Of a stretch of 64,000 nucleotides of DNA, positions 1 through 10,258 are shown piece after piece. The DNA is from Moraxellaceae bacterium REDSEA-S32_B1 (GTDB taxonomy: Bacteria > Pseudomonadota > Gammaproteobacteria > Pseudomonadales > Moraxellaceae), in assembly GCA_001626925.1 (NCBI GenBank), contig LUOR01000007.1:1-64000 (forward strand). Direction: 5' to 3'. The position numbers and the translations under genes were made by a program. The notes beneath the pieces are model-generated. The model made no database searches and was not told where the DNA came from. It saw only the letters and a program-made list of their open reading frames with translations. Positions within the stretch are counted from its first letter, which is position 1. Every line of letters begins with the position of its first letter.

Positions 1-72
1 GTTGTGTTGTCTAAACTCCAACAATGCTAAGATCGTGTGTAGAAATGATGATATTGAAATAGATGAAAACAT

Positions 73-1765
73 ATGGAATTGTACCCACATCCTTTTAAAA
101 TTGATTTGCAATGGTGTTTAAGCCAACTGAAAAAAGCAAAAAAAATCAGTGAAAAAGACGCAAATCTCATCCAAACCACTTCTCGCTCCAAAGAACAATT
201 GAATTGGCATCCATTACAGTGGATTGCCTATTTCAATGTGGTGGATCAAACGCATCCTGAGTCGAAATTGACATTAAACCGTCTTTGCCAATGGTTATCG
301 CAAGGCTCAAATATTCCTTACTTTGTCATTGATCCTCTAAAAGCTGACGTTGGCAAATTGACTCAAGTGATGTCGCAAGAGTTTGCAGTGCGTAATCGGA
401 TTCTTGCAGTAGAATACCATTAAGAATAAAAGCATTGATGTGGTGCTACTAAATCCTGAACAGCTCACTCGATATTTGCAAGAGTATTATCAAGTCAGTC
501 GTGCGGTTGCTTCTGCGCAAGGTTTGGGTGCATTTAAGTCTGAAAAAGGTGTCGAGGCATTATTACAACTTGGCGATGTGAGTAATAATCCCGATGCGAA
601 TGATCAGCATATCGTGCGTATCGTGGATTGGGTTTTACAATTTGCCTTTGAGCAAGGTGCAAGCGATATCCATCTCGAACCTCGAAAAGACAATGGTCGA
701 GTTCGCTTCCGTATCGATGGTGTACTCCACAATATTTATGATATGCCGAGTAATATTTTGATCGCTGTCATTGCACGGATTAAGATTTTAGGACGGCTCA
801 ATGTCGCTGAAAAACGTAAGCCACAAGATGGACGACTAAAAACACGTACGCCAAAAGGCATTGAAACCGAGCTTCGTCTATCGACCTTGCCAACCGCCTT
901 TGGTGAGAAGATGGTGATGCGTATTTTTGATCCTGAAGTCCTCGTGCGTTCATTTGAAAAGCTGGGTTTTACAGGACAATTACTCGGAACGTGGAAAGAT
1001 TTAACTAGTCATACCCACGGTATTATCTTGGTCACAGGTCCTACAGGTTCGGGTAAAACCACAACGTTGTATTCGACCTTAAAGCAACTTGCTACTGATC
1101 AAGTCAATGTCTGTACCGTTGAAGATCCGATTGAGATGTTAGAGTCAAGTTTTAACCAAATGCAGATTAATCCTGCAATTGAGCTTGGTTTTGCTGAAGG
1201 AATCAAGGCGCTGATGCGTCAAGATCCAGACATCATCATGGTGGGTGAGATTCGAGATCAAGATACTGCAAATATGGCGATCCAAGCGGCATTGACAGGG
1301 CATTTGGTATTGTCCACATTGCACACCAATGATGCACCTTCAAGCCTTACTCGTCTTAATGATTTAGGTGTGCAACCATTTTTATCAGCAGCAACCATTC
1401 TTGGTGTATTAGCACAACGATTGGTTCGGATGCTTTGTCCGCATTGCAAGCAACAAGTCAATACAGATCAACAGCTTTGGCAACAGCTCACACAGCCGTG
1501 GAATGGTACACTACCTGAACAAGTCTATGAAGCAGTGGGTTGTGATCAATGTCGTCACACAGGTTATAAAGGTCGTGTTGGACTTTATGAAATGATGCCA
1601 CTTAGTCATGATTTAAAACGACTGGTTGGGCAGGGTGCAACTTTAGATCAAATTAGACAGACTGCATATCAGGAAGGCTTACAACCGCTAAGACTTGCAG
1701 GGGCGAAGCGTATTGCTGAAGGCGTCACGAGCTTTGAAGAAGTAATGCGAGTCGTTCCACTATAA
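73..1765 (+). pseudogene. gspE: Type II/IV secretion ATPase GspE/PulE family, split into an N-terminal domain ORF (73-423) and an ATPase ORF (440-1765, GTG start)
   Basis: ORF 73-423 resembles the GspE N-terminal domain (FVIDPLKADVGKLTQVMSQEFAVRNRILAVE). ORF 440-1765 has Walker A GPTGSGKTT, the GspE signature LMRQDPDIIMVGEIRD and a C-rich zinc motif. The ORFs are in different frames, 16 nt apart. Confidence 0.75.
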
Positions 1766-1827
1766 CGATCACCTTGAGGCTCTGTGATAGAGCCTCAAGA
1801 CTTTATACGAAGTTTTAGGCTAGCGAG

Positions 1828-2280
1828 TTAATAACTTTTATAAGGTAAGAATTTTCCAGACAAAACCACACGGACACGATCGCCATTTGGATTATTTTCT
1901 CTTTGAATATCCATACTAAAATCAATCGCACTCATAATCCCATCACCAAATTCCTCATGGGTGAGCTCTTTAATTGTCGAACCATACACACTCACGACTT
2001 CGTACCAACGATAGATCAAAGGGTCAGTCGGAATAGCCGTTGGCAATGTACCTTTGTAGGGCACGATTTGTAACCACGCTATTGCTTCGTCACTCAGATC
2101 AAAAAGGTTGCCAATGATTTCAGCTTGTTGTTTATTAAATGTCATTTGCCCTAAGCAAGCGGCGGTTACCCATTCTTTAGATAAACCAACAGCTTCAGCG
2201 ACTTCAGCCCATTTGATGCATTTGGCAACTTTTGCTGACACGATAAGTTGGGTGACTTGTTCACGGCTACTAATCATCAT
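1828..2280 (-). CDS. cynS: Cyanate hydratase (cyanase); start likely at an internal ATG of the 178 aa ORF
   Basis: RWYEVVSVYGSTIKELTHEEFGDGIMSAIDFSM and C-terminal VVLSGKFLPYK are cyanase signatures; ~150 aa from the internal Met. Confidence 0.9.
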   Translation of the reverse strand: MMISSREQVTQLIVSAKVAKCIKWAEVAEAVGLSKEWVTAACLGQMTFNKQQAEIIGNLFDLSDEAIAWLQIVPYKGTLPTAIPTDPLIYRWYEVVSVYGSTIKELTHEEFGDGIMSAIDFSMDIQRENNPNGDRVRVVLSGKFLPYKSY

Positions 2281-2488
2281 CAATTCTCCTTTGACGTAGA
2301 CGACATTTGACAAATATGTACCCTGTAAAAAATGCAAATATTGAGCCAAAGAGGTGGATTTCATCTTAGATGATTCGGTGTTAAAAAAGTGAATCTGAAT
2401 ATGCTACTGCTAAAAAAGCGAACCTAAACCGAAGCTTAGATTCGCTCTCATTCCCACGTGTTATTTTCTTATCGAACTATTTATCGTA

Positions 2489-2659
2489 TTATTTTGTGAG
2501 AATTAAACGGTTGTTGCGCGTCAAACGTAGGCGATATTCTTCACCTGCGTGTAAAATACGAATCTCACGACCTAATGCAAATAGATTGTTTGAATGAAGC
2601 ATTGGCAGGCTATGTTGTGTATCGTTGCTACGAGTGAAAATCGTGAAAGGTGCGTTCAT
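2489..2659 (-). CDS. hemP: Hemin uptake protein HemP (56 aa; below the ORF-track size cutoff)
   Basis: Reverse-strand translation MNAPFTIFTRSNDTQHSLPMLHSNNLFALGREIRILHAGEEYRLRLTRNNRLILTK matches the HemP family (GREIrIlHaGeeYrLRlTRxnKLILTK). Confidence 0.9.
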   Translation of the reverse strand: MNAPFTIFTRSNDTQHSLPMLHSNNLFALGREIRILHAGEEYRLRLTRNNRLILTK

Positions 2660-2690
2660 TGTTGTTTGCTCCGTGGTTTGACTTAACGGT

Positions 2691-2709
2691 TTAAATGATA
2701 ATAATTATC
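2691..2709 (-). promoter_or_regulatory. Putative Fur box upstream of hemP
   Basis: TTAAATGATAATAATTATC matches 15/19 of the consensus GATAATGATAATCATTATC; ~30 bp upstream of the hemP ATG. Confidence 0.75.
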
Positions 2710-2772
2710 GAAATCATCTGTCAATGGTTTTCATAAAATAATTGTTGTATTTTCCAGCAAATTTGTAAACTT

Positions 2773-3723
2773 ATGATCAATCAGACTGAAATGAAACAAT
2801 CCATCCAAGTATCCATCGCCATTATCCGCCACAAAAACCAAGTGCTGTTGAGTTGGCGAGATGAAAATTTGCATCAAGGCGGTTGTTATGAATTTGCAGG
2901 TGGCAAGCTGGAGATCGGAGAAACGCCTGAACAAACTGTGATCCGAGAAGTACAAGAGGAGGTTGGCATTGATGTCATTCCAATCAAGCGTTTTGCCTCA
3001 TTTACGTTTGATTATTCTGACCGTGGTTTATCTTTATTTTTTATTTTATGCAAAGTTAAAAATGACGTTGAACTAGATAAAATGCATCAAGCTTGGCGAT
3101 GGATTGATTTGGATGATGTGCAAAATTATCAGTTTCCCAAAGCCAATCAGGCGATTATTCAGCGACTTTCTTGGTCACGAAAAATTGCAATATTGAACGA
3201 TGATTACGGAGTGCAGGATATAAAGCATGACGTGGATACAGTCTATTTACGCCAAAATACTGAGAATTTCCTACAACTGCTCAGAGATAATCCACAATTA
3301 TTTACCGAGAAAAAAGTCATTGTGCGTTGGCAAGATTACAAAAAATTAGATGCGGACTTGCAGGAAAAAGTCTTCGCAGTTCATTTGAATTGTCAGGAAC
3401 TTATACAGCTTTCTGAATCTGTATCTCAAAATAATGAACTTCCACTGTCATTACAAAGCAAGAATTTAATCGGGGCATGTCACAATGAAATCGAAATTGA
3501 ATGTGCAAATCTGATTGGATGTGAGGCCATTTTTATCAGCCCTGTACAGTCCACACCAACACATCCTGAACAAACTGGATTGAGTTGGGCTGGTTTTGCA
3601 GCACTTGCAAATATTGCAGAGATGCCAGTCTATGCACTGGGTGGCGTAGCGTGTGATGATTTGGATTTGGCAAAAACACATGGTGCTTATGGTGTCGCAG
3701 GGATCAGAGATTTTCTAAAATAG
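2773..3723 (+). CDS. Nudix (MutT-like) hydrolase fused to a thiamine-phosphate-synthase-like domain
   Basis: Nudix box GGKLEIGETPEQTVIREVQEEVGI at the N-terminus; C-terminal half has ThiE-like FISPVQSTPTHPEQTGLSWAGFAALA...PVYALGGV. Confidence 0.85.
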   Translation: MINQTEMKQSIQVSIAIIRHKNQVLLSWRDENLHQGGCYEFAGGKLEIGETPEQTVIREVQEEVGIDVIPIKRFASFTFDYSDRGLSLFFILCKVKNDVELDKMHQAWRWIDLDDVQNYQFPKANQAIIQRLSWSRKIAILNDDYGVQDIKHDVDTVYLRQNTENFLQLLRDNPQLFTEKKVIVRWQDYKKLDADLQEKVFAVHLNCQELIQLSESVSQNNELPLSLQSKNLIGACHNEIEIECANLIGCEAIFISPVQSTPTHPEQTGLSWAGFAALANIAEMPVYALGGVACDDLDLAKTHGAYGVAGIRDFLK

Positions 3724-3822
3724 ACTGAGCTTAGAGTGGAAACATACGCAAAATAAAATGCCTAGACACTTGAGTGCTAGGCATTTTTATCAAAGCGCTG
3801 ACGTCGAGTGAGCTAAACTTGC

Positions 3823-4413
3823 TTAGTAGCGTTGCATCATTTGTGTGGCTTGGCGCATTAAATTTGCATTGTTGCGTAGTTTGGCAGATTGTTGGATTTG
3901 TTCCCAAAGCTGTTTACGCATCGTGTTGTTTTGCGCAAAGCTTAGTCCTTTGCGTGCAAAAGCTTCTGCGCTACTGGCTTGCTTACGAAGGTTGGCGAGA
4001 CGAGCAAGCTCTCGATAGACTTCTGCCGATTGCGGTGCGATGCGCTGTGCTTGTAGCAAGCTACTTTCTGCCGCTTTGAGTTTGTTTTGTCGAAGATTGC
4101 CGAGATAAGATTGCATCAAATTTTGATAAGCAGGAACACCTTGACCGTCTTTGAGATTTTGATGACTTTTCTGATTTTCAGGTAAGATCAGACGGGGAGG
4201 TTGTCGAGAAGGAAGCGGTTGAGATTCTCGACGAATCCCGTCATCAGGAAGTGGGGTGACCACGACTTTGGATTTGTCTTTTTGCGTCTTTTGACTTGTT
4301 TCTTGCTCTTGCTTTGCTTTGGGTTGAGTTGCCGGCGGATTTGTTGGTGTACTTTGACAGCCTACAAATACCATCGCCATTGCACCGACTAGACTTAATT
4401 TAAATTGATTCAT
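3823..4413 (-). CDS. lpoP: TPR-type outer-membrane lipoprotein, probable PBP1b activator LpoP
   Basis: Signal peptide with lipobox (MVFVGC), TPR-like helices, start overlapping the stop of mrcB. Confidence 0.7.
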   Translation of the reverse strand: MNQFKLSLVGAMAMVFVGCQSTPTNPPATQPKAKQEQETSQKTQKDKSKVVVTPLPDDGIRRESQPLPSRQPPRLILPENQKSHQNLKDGQGVPAYQNLMQSYLGNLRQNKLKAAESSLLQAQRIAPQSAEVYRELARLANLRKQASSAEAFARKGLSFAQNNTMRKQLWEQIQQSAKLRNNANLMRQATQMMQRY

Positions 4414-7001
4414 TATCGACTCCCAATCGTATATTCACCCTCAGAGATGACCGTAGCACTGCGCTGTGGTGGTGCTTGATCAATGTCGCTTTCACGTAGA
4501 TAGTTTTGTGACGGTCGTTCTGGGTTTTGAGTTAATGGATTGTTGAGGTTTTGCGGATTGCGTGGTTGTTGTGCGCCACGTTGTTGATTTAGTTGTGCTG
4601 TTTGTCCTTGTGTATTTGGATTTTGCATTGGCGCAGGGCGGGTGTTTGGCTGAGGGTTGAGTGGATGCTCACCACTAAAACTCGTCGTAGGAATTGGATT
4701 GCCAAACTCATCGACATAGCTTTCTTCATAGTACTGTGGCTCAACCTGATAATGCGGTAGACCACAGGTCGTCGCTTGGCGAGGAATGGTGCTACGAAGT
4801 AATGGAACATAGACTGCACCTGCACAGCCTTGCGCAGAAAGCAAACCTTCAAAGCTGTCGATCCATTGCCAAGAAATATCGTCAGGCTGAGGCATATCGT
4901 TAGGTGTGTTTTTCAGCTGTTTCATGACGTTGATCCACACAGGTAAGGCACCTGATGAACCTGTTAAACCAATCGGTTTGTTATTGTCTTCACCAAGCCA
5001 AACCACAGCAAGATAGTTGCCACTATAACCTGCAAACCATGAGTCACGGGCATCATTGGTCGTGCCTGATTTTCCTGCAAGTCCCATTTCACGTGGGAAG
5101 GTATTATAGGCTGCTCGACCTGTACCATTGGTCATGACTTGTTGTAAACCATAATTGACAAGATACGCTGTGGCAGGGTCAATCGTGTTTTGCACTTTCA
5201 AGCCATAGCGTTCAAGTAATTCACCGTCAGCATTCACCACAGAGCGGATACTCCGTGTTGGATAAGAATAGCCACCTGTGGCGAAGTTTTGATAAATACC
5301 CAATATGTCCATTGGTGACATGGTCACAGCACCAAGTAAAATCGATGGATAGCGTGGAATCTCGCCTTGTACGCCAAGACGGTGCAAGTTGTTAATAAAG
5401 GTCGGTAAACCTGCCTCCCAACCAAGACGCACAGCAGCGAGGTTGTATGAGTTTGCTAGTGCCGATTGCATTGATACGATGCCTTTTTCACCACCTGAAT
5501 AGTTTTTCGGCTTCCAGTCTTTGACTCCTGCACCACGAATCACGATCTCAGTATCTTGAATCGGACTTGCCCACGTGTAGCGTCCAGATTGTAACGCTTG
5601 CATGTAGATCACAGGTTTTAGTAATGAGCCTACCTGACGTTTGGCATCAAGGACACGGTTAAAGCCAGTAAACTCACCTGTACTACCGACGGCAGCGACG
5701 ATTTCACCATTTTCAGGATGTGAAACCACGACCGCACCTTGCAAATCTTTTAATCGAGCAGGGTTACCTTTTGCAAGTCGATCGACAGTTTTTTGGAAAG
5801 TATTTTCAATACGAGATTGTGCCAATGGGTCAAGCGTCGTAAAGATGCGCAAGCCTTGATTGGTCAAGTCTTGCTCTTGATATTCTTCTTTGAGTTGGCG
5901 ACGTACAATATCCATAAAGTCAGGATACTTCACGGCGGTATAACCTGGTTTTTCTAAAACACCGAGCGGACGAGCGACTTCTTCATCGAATTCTGCTTGC
6001 GTCAGTTTCCCCGTAACTAACATATTATTGAGCACCACATCACGACGAGCTCGAGCACGTTCAGGATTGCGCCACGGGTTGTAGTAAGAAGGTCCATTGA
6101 CCAAGCCGACTAAGAAAGCAAGCTTTGCGGTATTTAACTCACGTAATGGTTGACCAAAATAATATTGTGCGGCTAAGCCATAGCCGTTAATTGAATAATT
6201 GCCATTTTGCCCAAGATTGACCTCATTGAGATAGGCTTCGATGATGTCATTTTTGTTGTAATGAAACTCCACCAAAAGCGCCATCAGCGCTTCATTGGCT
6301 TTACGTTTGTATGTGCGCTCAGGTGTTAGGTAAAAGTTTTTCACCAATTGTTGCGTCAATGTTGAACCACCTTGACGCTTTCCACCTGTGATATTGGAAA
6401 GTAAAGCACGCGCAGTACCACGAATCGACACGCCATGATGTGCATAGAAGTTACGATCTTCAGTTGCTAGCAGTGCATCAACCAAAGGCGCTGGTACATT
6501 TTGCAATTTGATCAAGACACGGTCTTCATTGTGCTGTGGGTATATCCCACCAATCACCATTGGCTCAAGGCGCACAATGCCTGAAGTAGACGGCTTGGTG
6601 GTGCGAATCGTCGCAATACTACCGCCTGCAAAATTCAGCTCAATGACACGTTCAGGCTCTTTACTATCACCAAAATCAAAGCCACGAGTATGAATAAAAA
6701 GTTGCGAGTCTTTGTTGGTATAGGTACCAGGATTATTATAATTGTTGGCAGATTTATAGCCGAGTAAGCGCAGTTCTTCCAAAATGTCTGATTTACTAGT
6801 GTCTGCTTGACTATAAAGCTCTAATGGACGAGCAAAAACTTTGGCAGGAATATCCCAACGCTGACCATCAAAGCGATCACGGACGATATTGTCCAAACGC
6901 ACAAGGTAAATCCCCAACCCAATAAAAAATATCAGAAAAATAATAAGAATGATCAAGGAAACCAATCCCAAACCATGTTGCTTTTGCAGTGTTTTATGCA
7001 T
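4413..7001 (-). CDS. mrcB: Penicillin-binding protein 1B (bifunctional transglycosylase/transpeptidase)
   Basis: N-terminal TM, GT51 motifs (EDRNFYAHHGVS, GGSTLTQQLVKN), transpeptidase SLLK / SYN / KSGT motifs. Confidence 0.95.
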   Translation of the reverse strand: MHKTLQKQHGLGLVSLIILIIFLIFFIGLGIYLVRLDNIVRDRFDGQRWDIPAKVFARPLELYSQADTSKSDILEELRLLGYKSANNYNNPGTYTNKDSQLFIHTRGFDFGDSKEPERVIELNFAGGSIATIRTTKPSTSGIVRLEPMVIGGIYPQHNEDRVLIKLQNVPAPLVDALLATEDRNFYAHHGVSIRGTARALLSNITGGKRQGGSTLTQQLVKNFYLTPERTYKRKANEALMALLVEFHYNKNDIIEAYLNEVNLGQNGNYSINGYGLAAQYYFGQPLRELNTAKLAFLVGLVNGPSYYNPWRNPERARARRDVVLNNMLVTGKLTQAEFDEEVARPLGVLEKPGYTAVKYPDFMDIVRRQLKEEYQEQDLTNQGLRIFTTLDPLAQSRIENTFQKTVDRLAKGNPARLKDLQGAVVVSHPENGEIVAAVGSTGEFTGFNRVLDAKRQVGSLLKPVIYMQALQSGRYTWASPIQDTEIVIRGAGVKDWKPKNYSGGEKGIVSMQSALANSYNLAAVRLGWEAGLPTFINNLHRLGVQGEIPRYPSILLGAVTMSPMDILGIYQNFATGGYSYPTRSIRSVVNADGELLERYGLKVQNTIDPATAYLVNYGLQQVMTNGTGRAAYNTFPREMGLAGKSGTTNDARDSWFAGYSGNYLAVVWLGEDNNKPIGLTGSSGALPVWINVMKQLKNTPNDMPQPDDISWQWIDSFEGLLSAQGCAGAVYVPLLRSTIPRQATTCGLPHYQVEPQYYEESYVDEFGNPIPTTSFSGEHPLNPQPNTRPAPMQNPNTQGQTAQLNQQRGAQQPRNPQNLNNPLTQNPERPSQNYLRESDIDQAPPQRSATVISEGEYTIGSR

Positions 7002-7159
7002 TGATTAAAAATTCATGACAACGACCTAGGTGGATAAATAATGCGATAGCAAGCAGGGATATGCAATACAAAGTATGTTGTAAATTGCTAAATTTCATCA
7101 ACTTCACACAAAAAACATAAAACAATCTGCTCACTAATGTAGAAAGTGTCAAAGTCGGA

Positions 7160-8122
7160 TTGGTCAAGTCTTACCGAAATGCTATGATAAAGTCGAATTT
7201 CACTGGAGTGCATTACGTGGTGCAACAACATTTCTCGAAATCTTTTCGGAATATTGGTCTGATCGGACGTCCAGGAAAGTCTTCGGTGGTCGAAACCTTA
7301 AAGATTATTCATCAATATTTGATTGATCGTGGACTGCGTACTATTTTTGACCAAGAAACAGCAGAGCTTGGACCATTTGAAAATGTGCAAACCAGTAGCC
7401 GTACACATCTCGGACAAGTGACTGATTTGGTCGTTGTGGTCGGTGGTGATGGTTCGCTACTGCATGCGGCACGTGCGCTCGCCAAATACAATGTTCCTGT
7501 GGTCGGGGTTAACCGTGGGCGTTTAGGTTTTTTAACGGATATTTCACCTACTGATGTCCTACATAAGCTTGGACAAGTCTTAGATGGTGATTTTGTCTAC
7601 GATCAGCGGTTTTTATTGGAGACAGAAATTCGCTCCAAAGGGCAGACAGTCTATGAAGATATTGCCTTAAATGATATTGTACTGCACTCTGGAAAATCGG
7701 TTCACATGATCGATTTTGAGATGAATATTGATGGTTTATATGTTTATCGCCAACACAGCGATGGTTTGATCGTTTCTTCGCCAACAGGTTCGACAGCTTA
7801 TGCGCTCTCAGGCGGTGGGCCGATTGTTCATCCAAATATGGATGCGATCGTGATTGTGCCGATGCATCCGCATACTTTGTCCTCTCGTCCTATCGTGATC
7901 GGTGGACAGAGTGAAATTAAAATTTTTATCCGAGATAATCAAATCTTGCCGATGGTCAGTCCTGATGGTCAGAATAGCGTGACTTTACAAGTTGGTGACC
8001 ATTTGTTGATTCGTAAACATCCGTTTAAACTCACTTTATTACACCCACCAGGTTATGACTTCTATGCAGCATGTCGCACGAAGTTGGGTTGGAATCGTGA
8101 CTTTGATCCGAATGATGAATGA
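7160..8122 (+). CDS. nadK: NAD(+) kinase (true start probably ~20 codons downstream)
   Basis: FRNIGLIGRPGK, VVVVGGDGSLLHAAR, NRGRLGFLTD, SPTGSTAYALSGGGPI. Confidence 0.95.
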   Translation: MVKSYRNAMIKSNFTGVHYVVQQHFSKSFRNIGLIGRPGKSSVVETLKIIHQYLIDRGLRTIFDQETAELGPFENVQTSSRTHLGQVTDLVVVVGGDGSLLHAARALAKYNVPVVGVNRGRLGFLTDISPTDVLHKLGQVLDGDFVYDQRFLLETEIRSKGQTVYEDIALNDIVLHSGKSVHMIDFEMNIDGLYVYRQHSDGLIVSSPTGSTAYALSGGGPIVHPNMDAIVIVPMHPHTLSSRPIVIGGQSEIKIFIRDNQILPMVSPDGQNSVTLQVGDHLLIRKHPFKLTLLHPPGYDFYAACRTKLGWNRDFDPNDE

Positions 8123-8191
8123 TTTTGGTTTGAAAGCTTGAATTATAGACATCCAGATTGAAATGCTCTAAGAACGTGGAAATATCCCCTG

Positions 8192-8464
8192 ATGAATATT
8201 GAACAAATGTTAAATACGTTAACACCTGAGATCGTAGAAAAGCTGAAAACTGCGGTCGAAATTGGTAAATGGCCAAATGGTGTTGCACTCACCAAAGAGC
8301 AACGTCAAACGTGTATGCAGGCGGTTTTGGTATGGGAGCATAAACATTTACCAGAAGCTGAGCGTACGGGCTATATCGATCGTGGCACAAAAGAGGAAGA
8401 TGAACATTGTGACTCACATGATCCGAAAGATGACGATGAGTTTCAACCGATTCGCTTTACATGA
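8192..8464 (+). CDS. DUF1315 family protein (YeaC-like)
   Basis: MNIEQMLNTLTPEIVEKLKTAVEIGKWPNGVALTKEQRQTCMQAVLVWE pattern. Confidence 0.8.
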   Translation: MNIEQMLNTLTPEIVEKLKTAVEIGKWPNGVALTKEQRQTCMQAVLVWEHKHLPEAERTGYIDRGTKEEDEHCDSHDPKDDDEFQPIRFT

Positions 8465-8531
8465 TGTTGAACCGAGAATTTAAAAAGCACTTTAATCGAA
8501 GTGCTTTTTTATCGCTGTAATTTTGTAAGGC

Positions 8532-9575
8532 TTAACTGGTTGGTGCAAATCGAGTTTGCCAAAGTGTTTTCGCCTTTTCTTGGGCTATTGTATAAGTTGA
8601 CTCAATCTTCATGGTTAATAAAGCAATGGCTAAAGTTTCGATAATGGCTTGCTCACCATAGTCATGCGTCGCATCCCCTAACCACACCGCTTTATATACA
8701 TTTAAATCAAAGGCTTTTTCCGCTTGTGAACGATCAGGGTTGATTTTAGGTAATTCGAGCTCAAAACATTCACCATCTTTAATACCACAAATCAAGGTCT
8801 TGGCATCTGGATTACGCTCAAACTCACCACCTTCACCTTTAATCACCGCACTATTCTTATAACCCAATTGAAATGCGGCTTGCTGATGTGATGCACGATA
8901 AGCAGGGTGGAAGATGGCTTGTAAAGTCGCTTTGGCATCAAATGGGTTAATCAAGCGAGAGAGCGTATGCACAGGAGAGCGTAAGCCGAGCATATGCCGA
9001 AATTGAATCATTTCTGTAAGTTTTGGGCTGAGTAAATCCAAGGGAATAAAAGCAAAATTTTGAGCTTGCAAATGCGCATCAACCTGCTCAAGTGATTCAC
9101 AGCTTTGAAAACCCAGTGCTTGTACAGCATCTTTCGTATAGAGTCGATTGACGGTATGACCTGCAACGCCGTGCATGACGATCTTATAGCCATGTTGCGC
9201 TAAGGTCAGTGCAGCAAGTAAAAACCACGGATAATGTTTCCGCTTGCCTGCATAGCTCGACCAATCCAAATCCACTTCACAGCTGAGTTTTGGTAGATTT
9301 AAAGAATCTTTAGTGGCTTGGACAAAACCTGTCAATTCATCGACTGACTCTTCTTTGACTCGAAGCAACATTAAAAATGCGCCAATCTGCAAATCCAATG
9401 CTTCGCCATTTAAAATCATACGGAATGCTTGATATGCTTCGTCATAGCTCAGCGAGCGACTCCCTGTTTTACCTTTTCCCAAAATACGAACATATTGCGC
9501 AAAAGGGTGTTCCTCTAAAGCGTAGATGTTACGTTTTTGCGATGTAGGCTGAGTGTTGGATTGAGAGCTAGACAT
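8532..9575 (-). CDS. ybiB: Glycosyl transferase family protein, anthranilate phosphoribosyltransferase-like (YbiB/TrpD2 family)
   Basis: EHPFAQYVRILGKGKTGSRSLSYDEAYQAFRMILNGEALDLQIGAFLMLLRVKEES; start chosen at internal ATG (9575). Confidence 0.8.
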   Translation of the reverse strand: MSSSQSNTQPTSQKRNIYALEEHPFAQYVRILGKGKTGSRSLSYDEAYQAFRMILNGEALDLQIGAFLMLLRVKEESVDELTGFVQATKDSLNLPKLSCEVDLDWSSYAGKRKHYPWFLLAALTLAQHGYKIVMHGVAGHTVNRLYTKDAVQALGFQSCESLEQVDAHLQAQNFAFIPLDLLSPKLTEMIQFRHMLGLRSPVHTLSRLINPFDAKATLQAIFHPAYRASHQQAAFQLGYKNSAVIKGEGGEFERNPDAKTLICGIKDGECFELELPKINPDRSQAEKAFDLNVYKAVWLGDATHDYGEQAIIETLAIALLTMKIESTYTIAQEKAKTLWQTRFAPTS

Positions 9576-9805
9576 AAGATGACTCTGAAATAAGAAACAA
9601 AAAGATTGACGATAAACAACAAAATGGAGAACCAAGCGAAGATCATTCATCACATTGTATGATTGATAATAAAGCAAATCACACGCCGATGTCAGCCTAT
9701 ACATGACATAAAGAATGACAAAATAAAACGTCAATTTGCGCACCAAAATAACGCAGAATTAGCTAGAATGAGCTTCATTATGTTTTGATTTTTTCGATCA
9801 CTCCC

Positions 9806-10258
9806 ATGAAACGCACTGCCTCAAATCAAGTTCAGTTAAAACATCGTATAATCCATGCACTCAGCTATGAGGCAATCTTGCTCATACTCGGCACGCCTAT
9901 TCTCAGTTGGGTGCTGAATAAAGATTTGGCGCATACAGGTGTACTGTGGGTAATCATGAGCGTGATTGCGATGCTGTGGAATATGGTCTTCAACTTCGGC
10001 TTTGAAAAGTTTGAACATAAGATGCAGTGGGAGCGTACTTTGTCAGTGCGGATTTTGCATGCGATTGGCTTTGAGGGTGGCTTGATTATTTTTACCGTGC
10101 CGATCATTGCGTGGATGATGGATATTAGCTTTTGGCAAGCATTGATTCTCGATATTGCTTTAGCGATGTGTATCGTAGTGTATACCTTTATTTTCCAGTG
10201 GTGTTACGACGCGATCATGGCGAAATATTTTGGAATTGGACGTTCTAGTGCACCATGA
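9806..10258 (+). CDS. PACE family multidrug/biocide efflux transporter (AceI-like)
   Basis: Two bacterial transmembrane pair repeats: RIIHALSYEAILL and RILHAIGFEGGLI; four TM segments. Confidence 0.85.
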   Translation: MKRTASNQVQLKHRIIHALSYEAILLILGTPILSWVLNKDLAHTGVLWVIMSVIAMLWNMVFNFGFEKFEHKMQWERTLSVRILHAIGFEGGLIIFTVPIIAWMMDISFWQALILDIALAMCIVVYTFIFQWCYDAIMAKYFGIGRSSAP

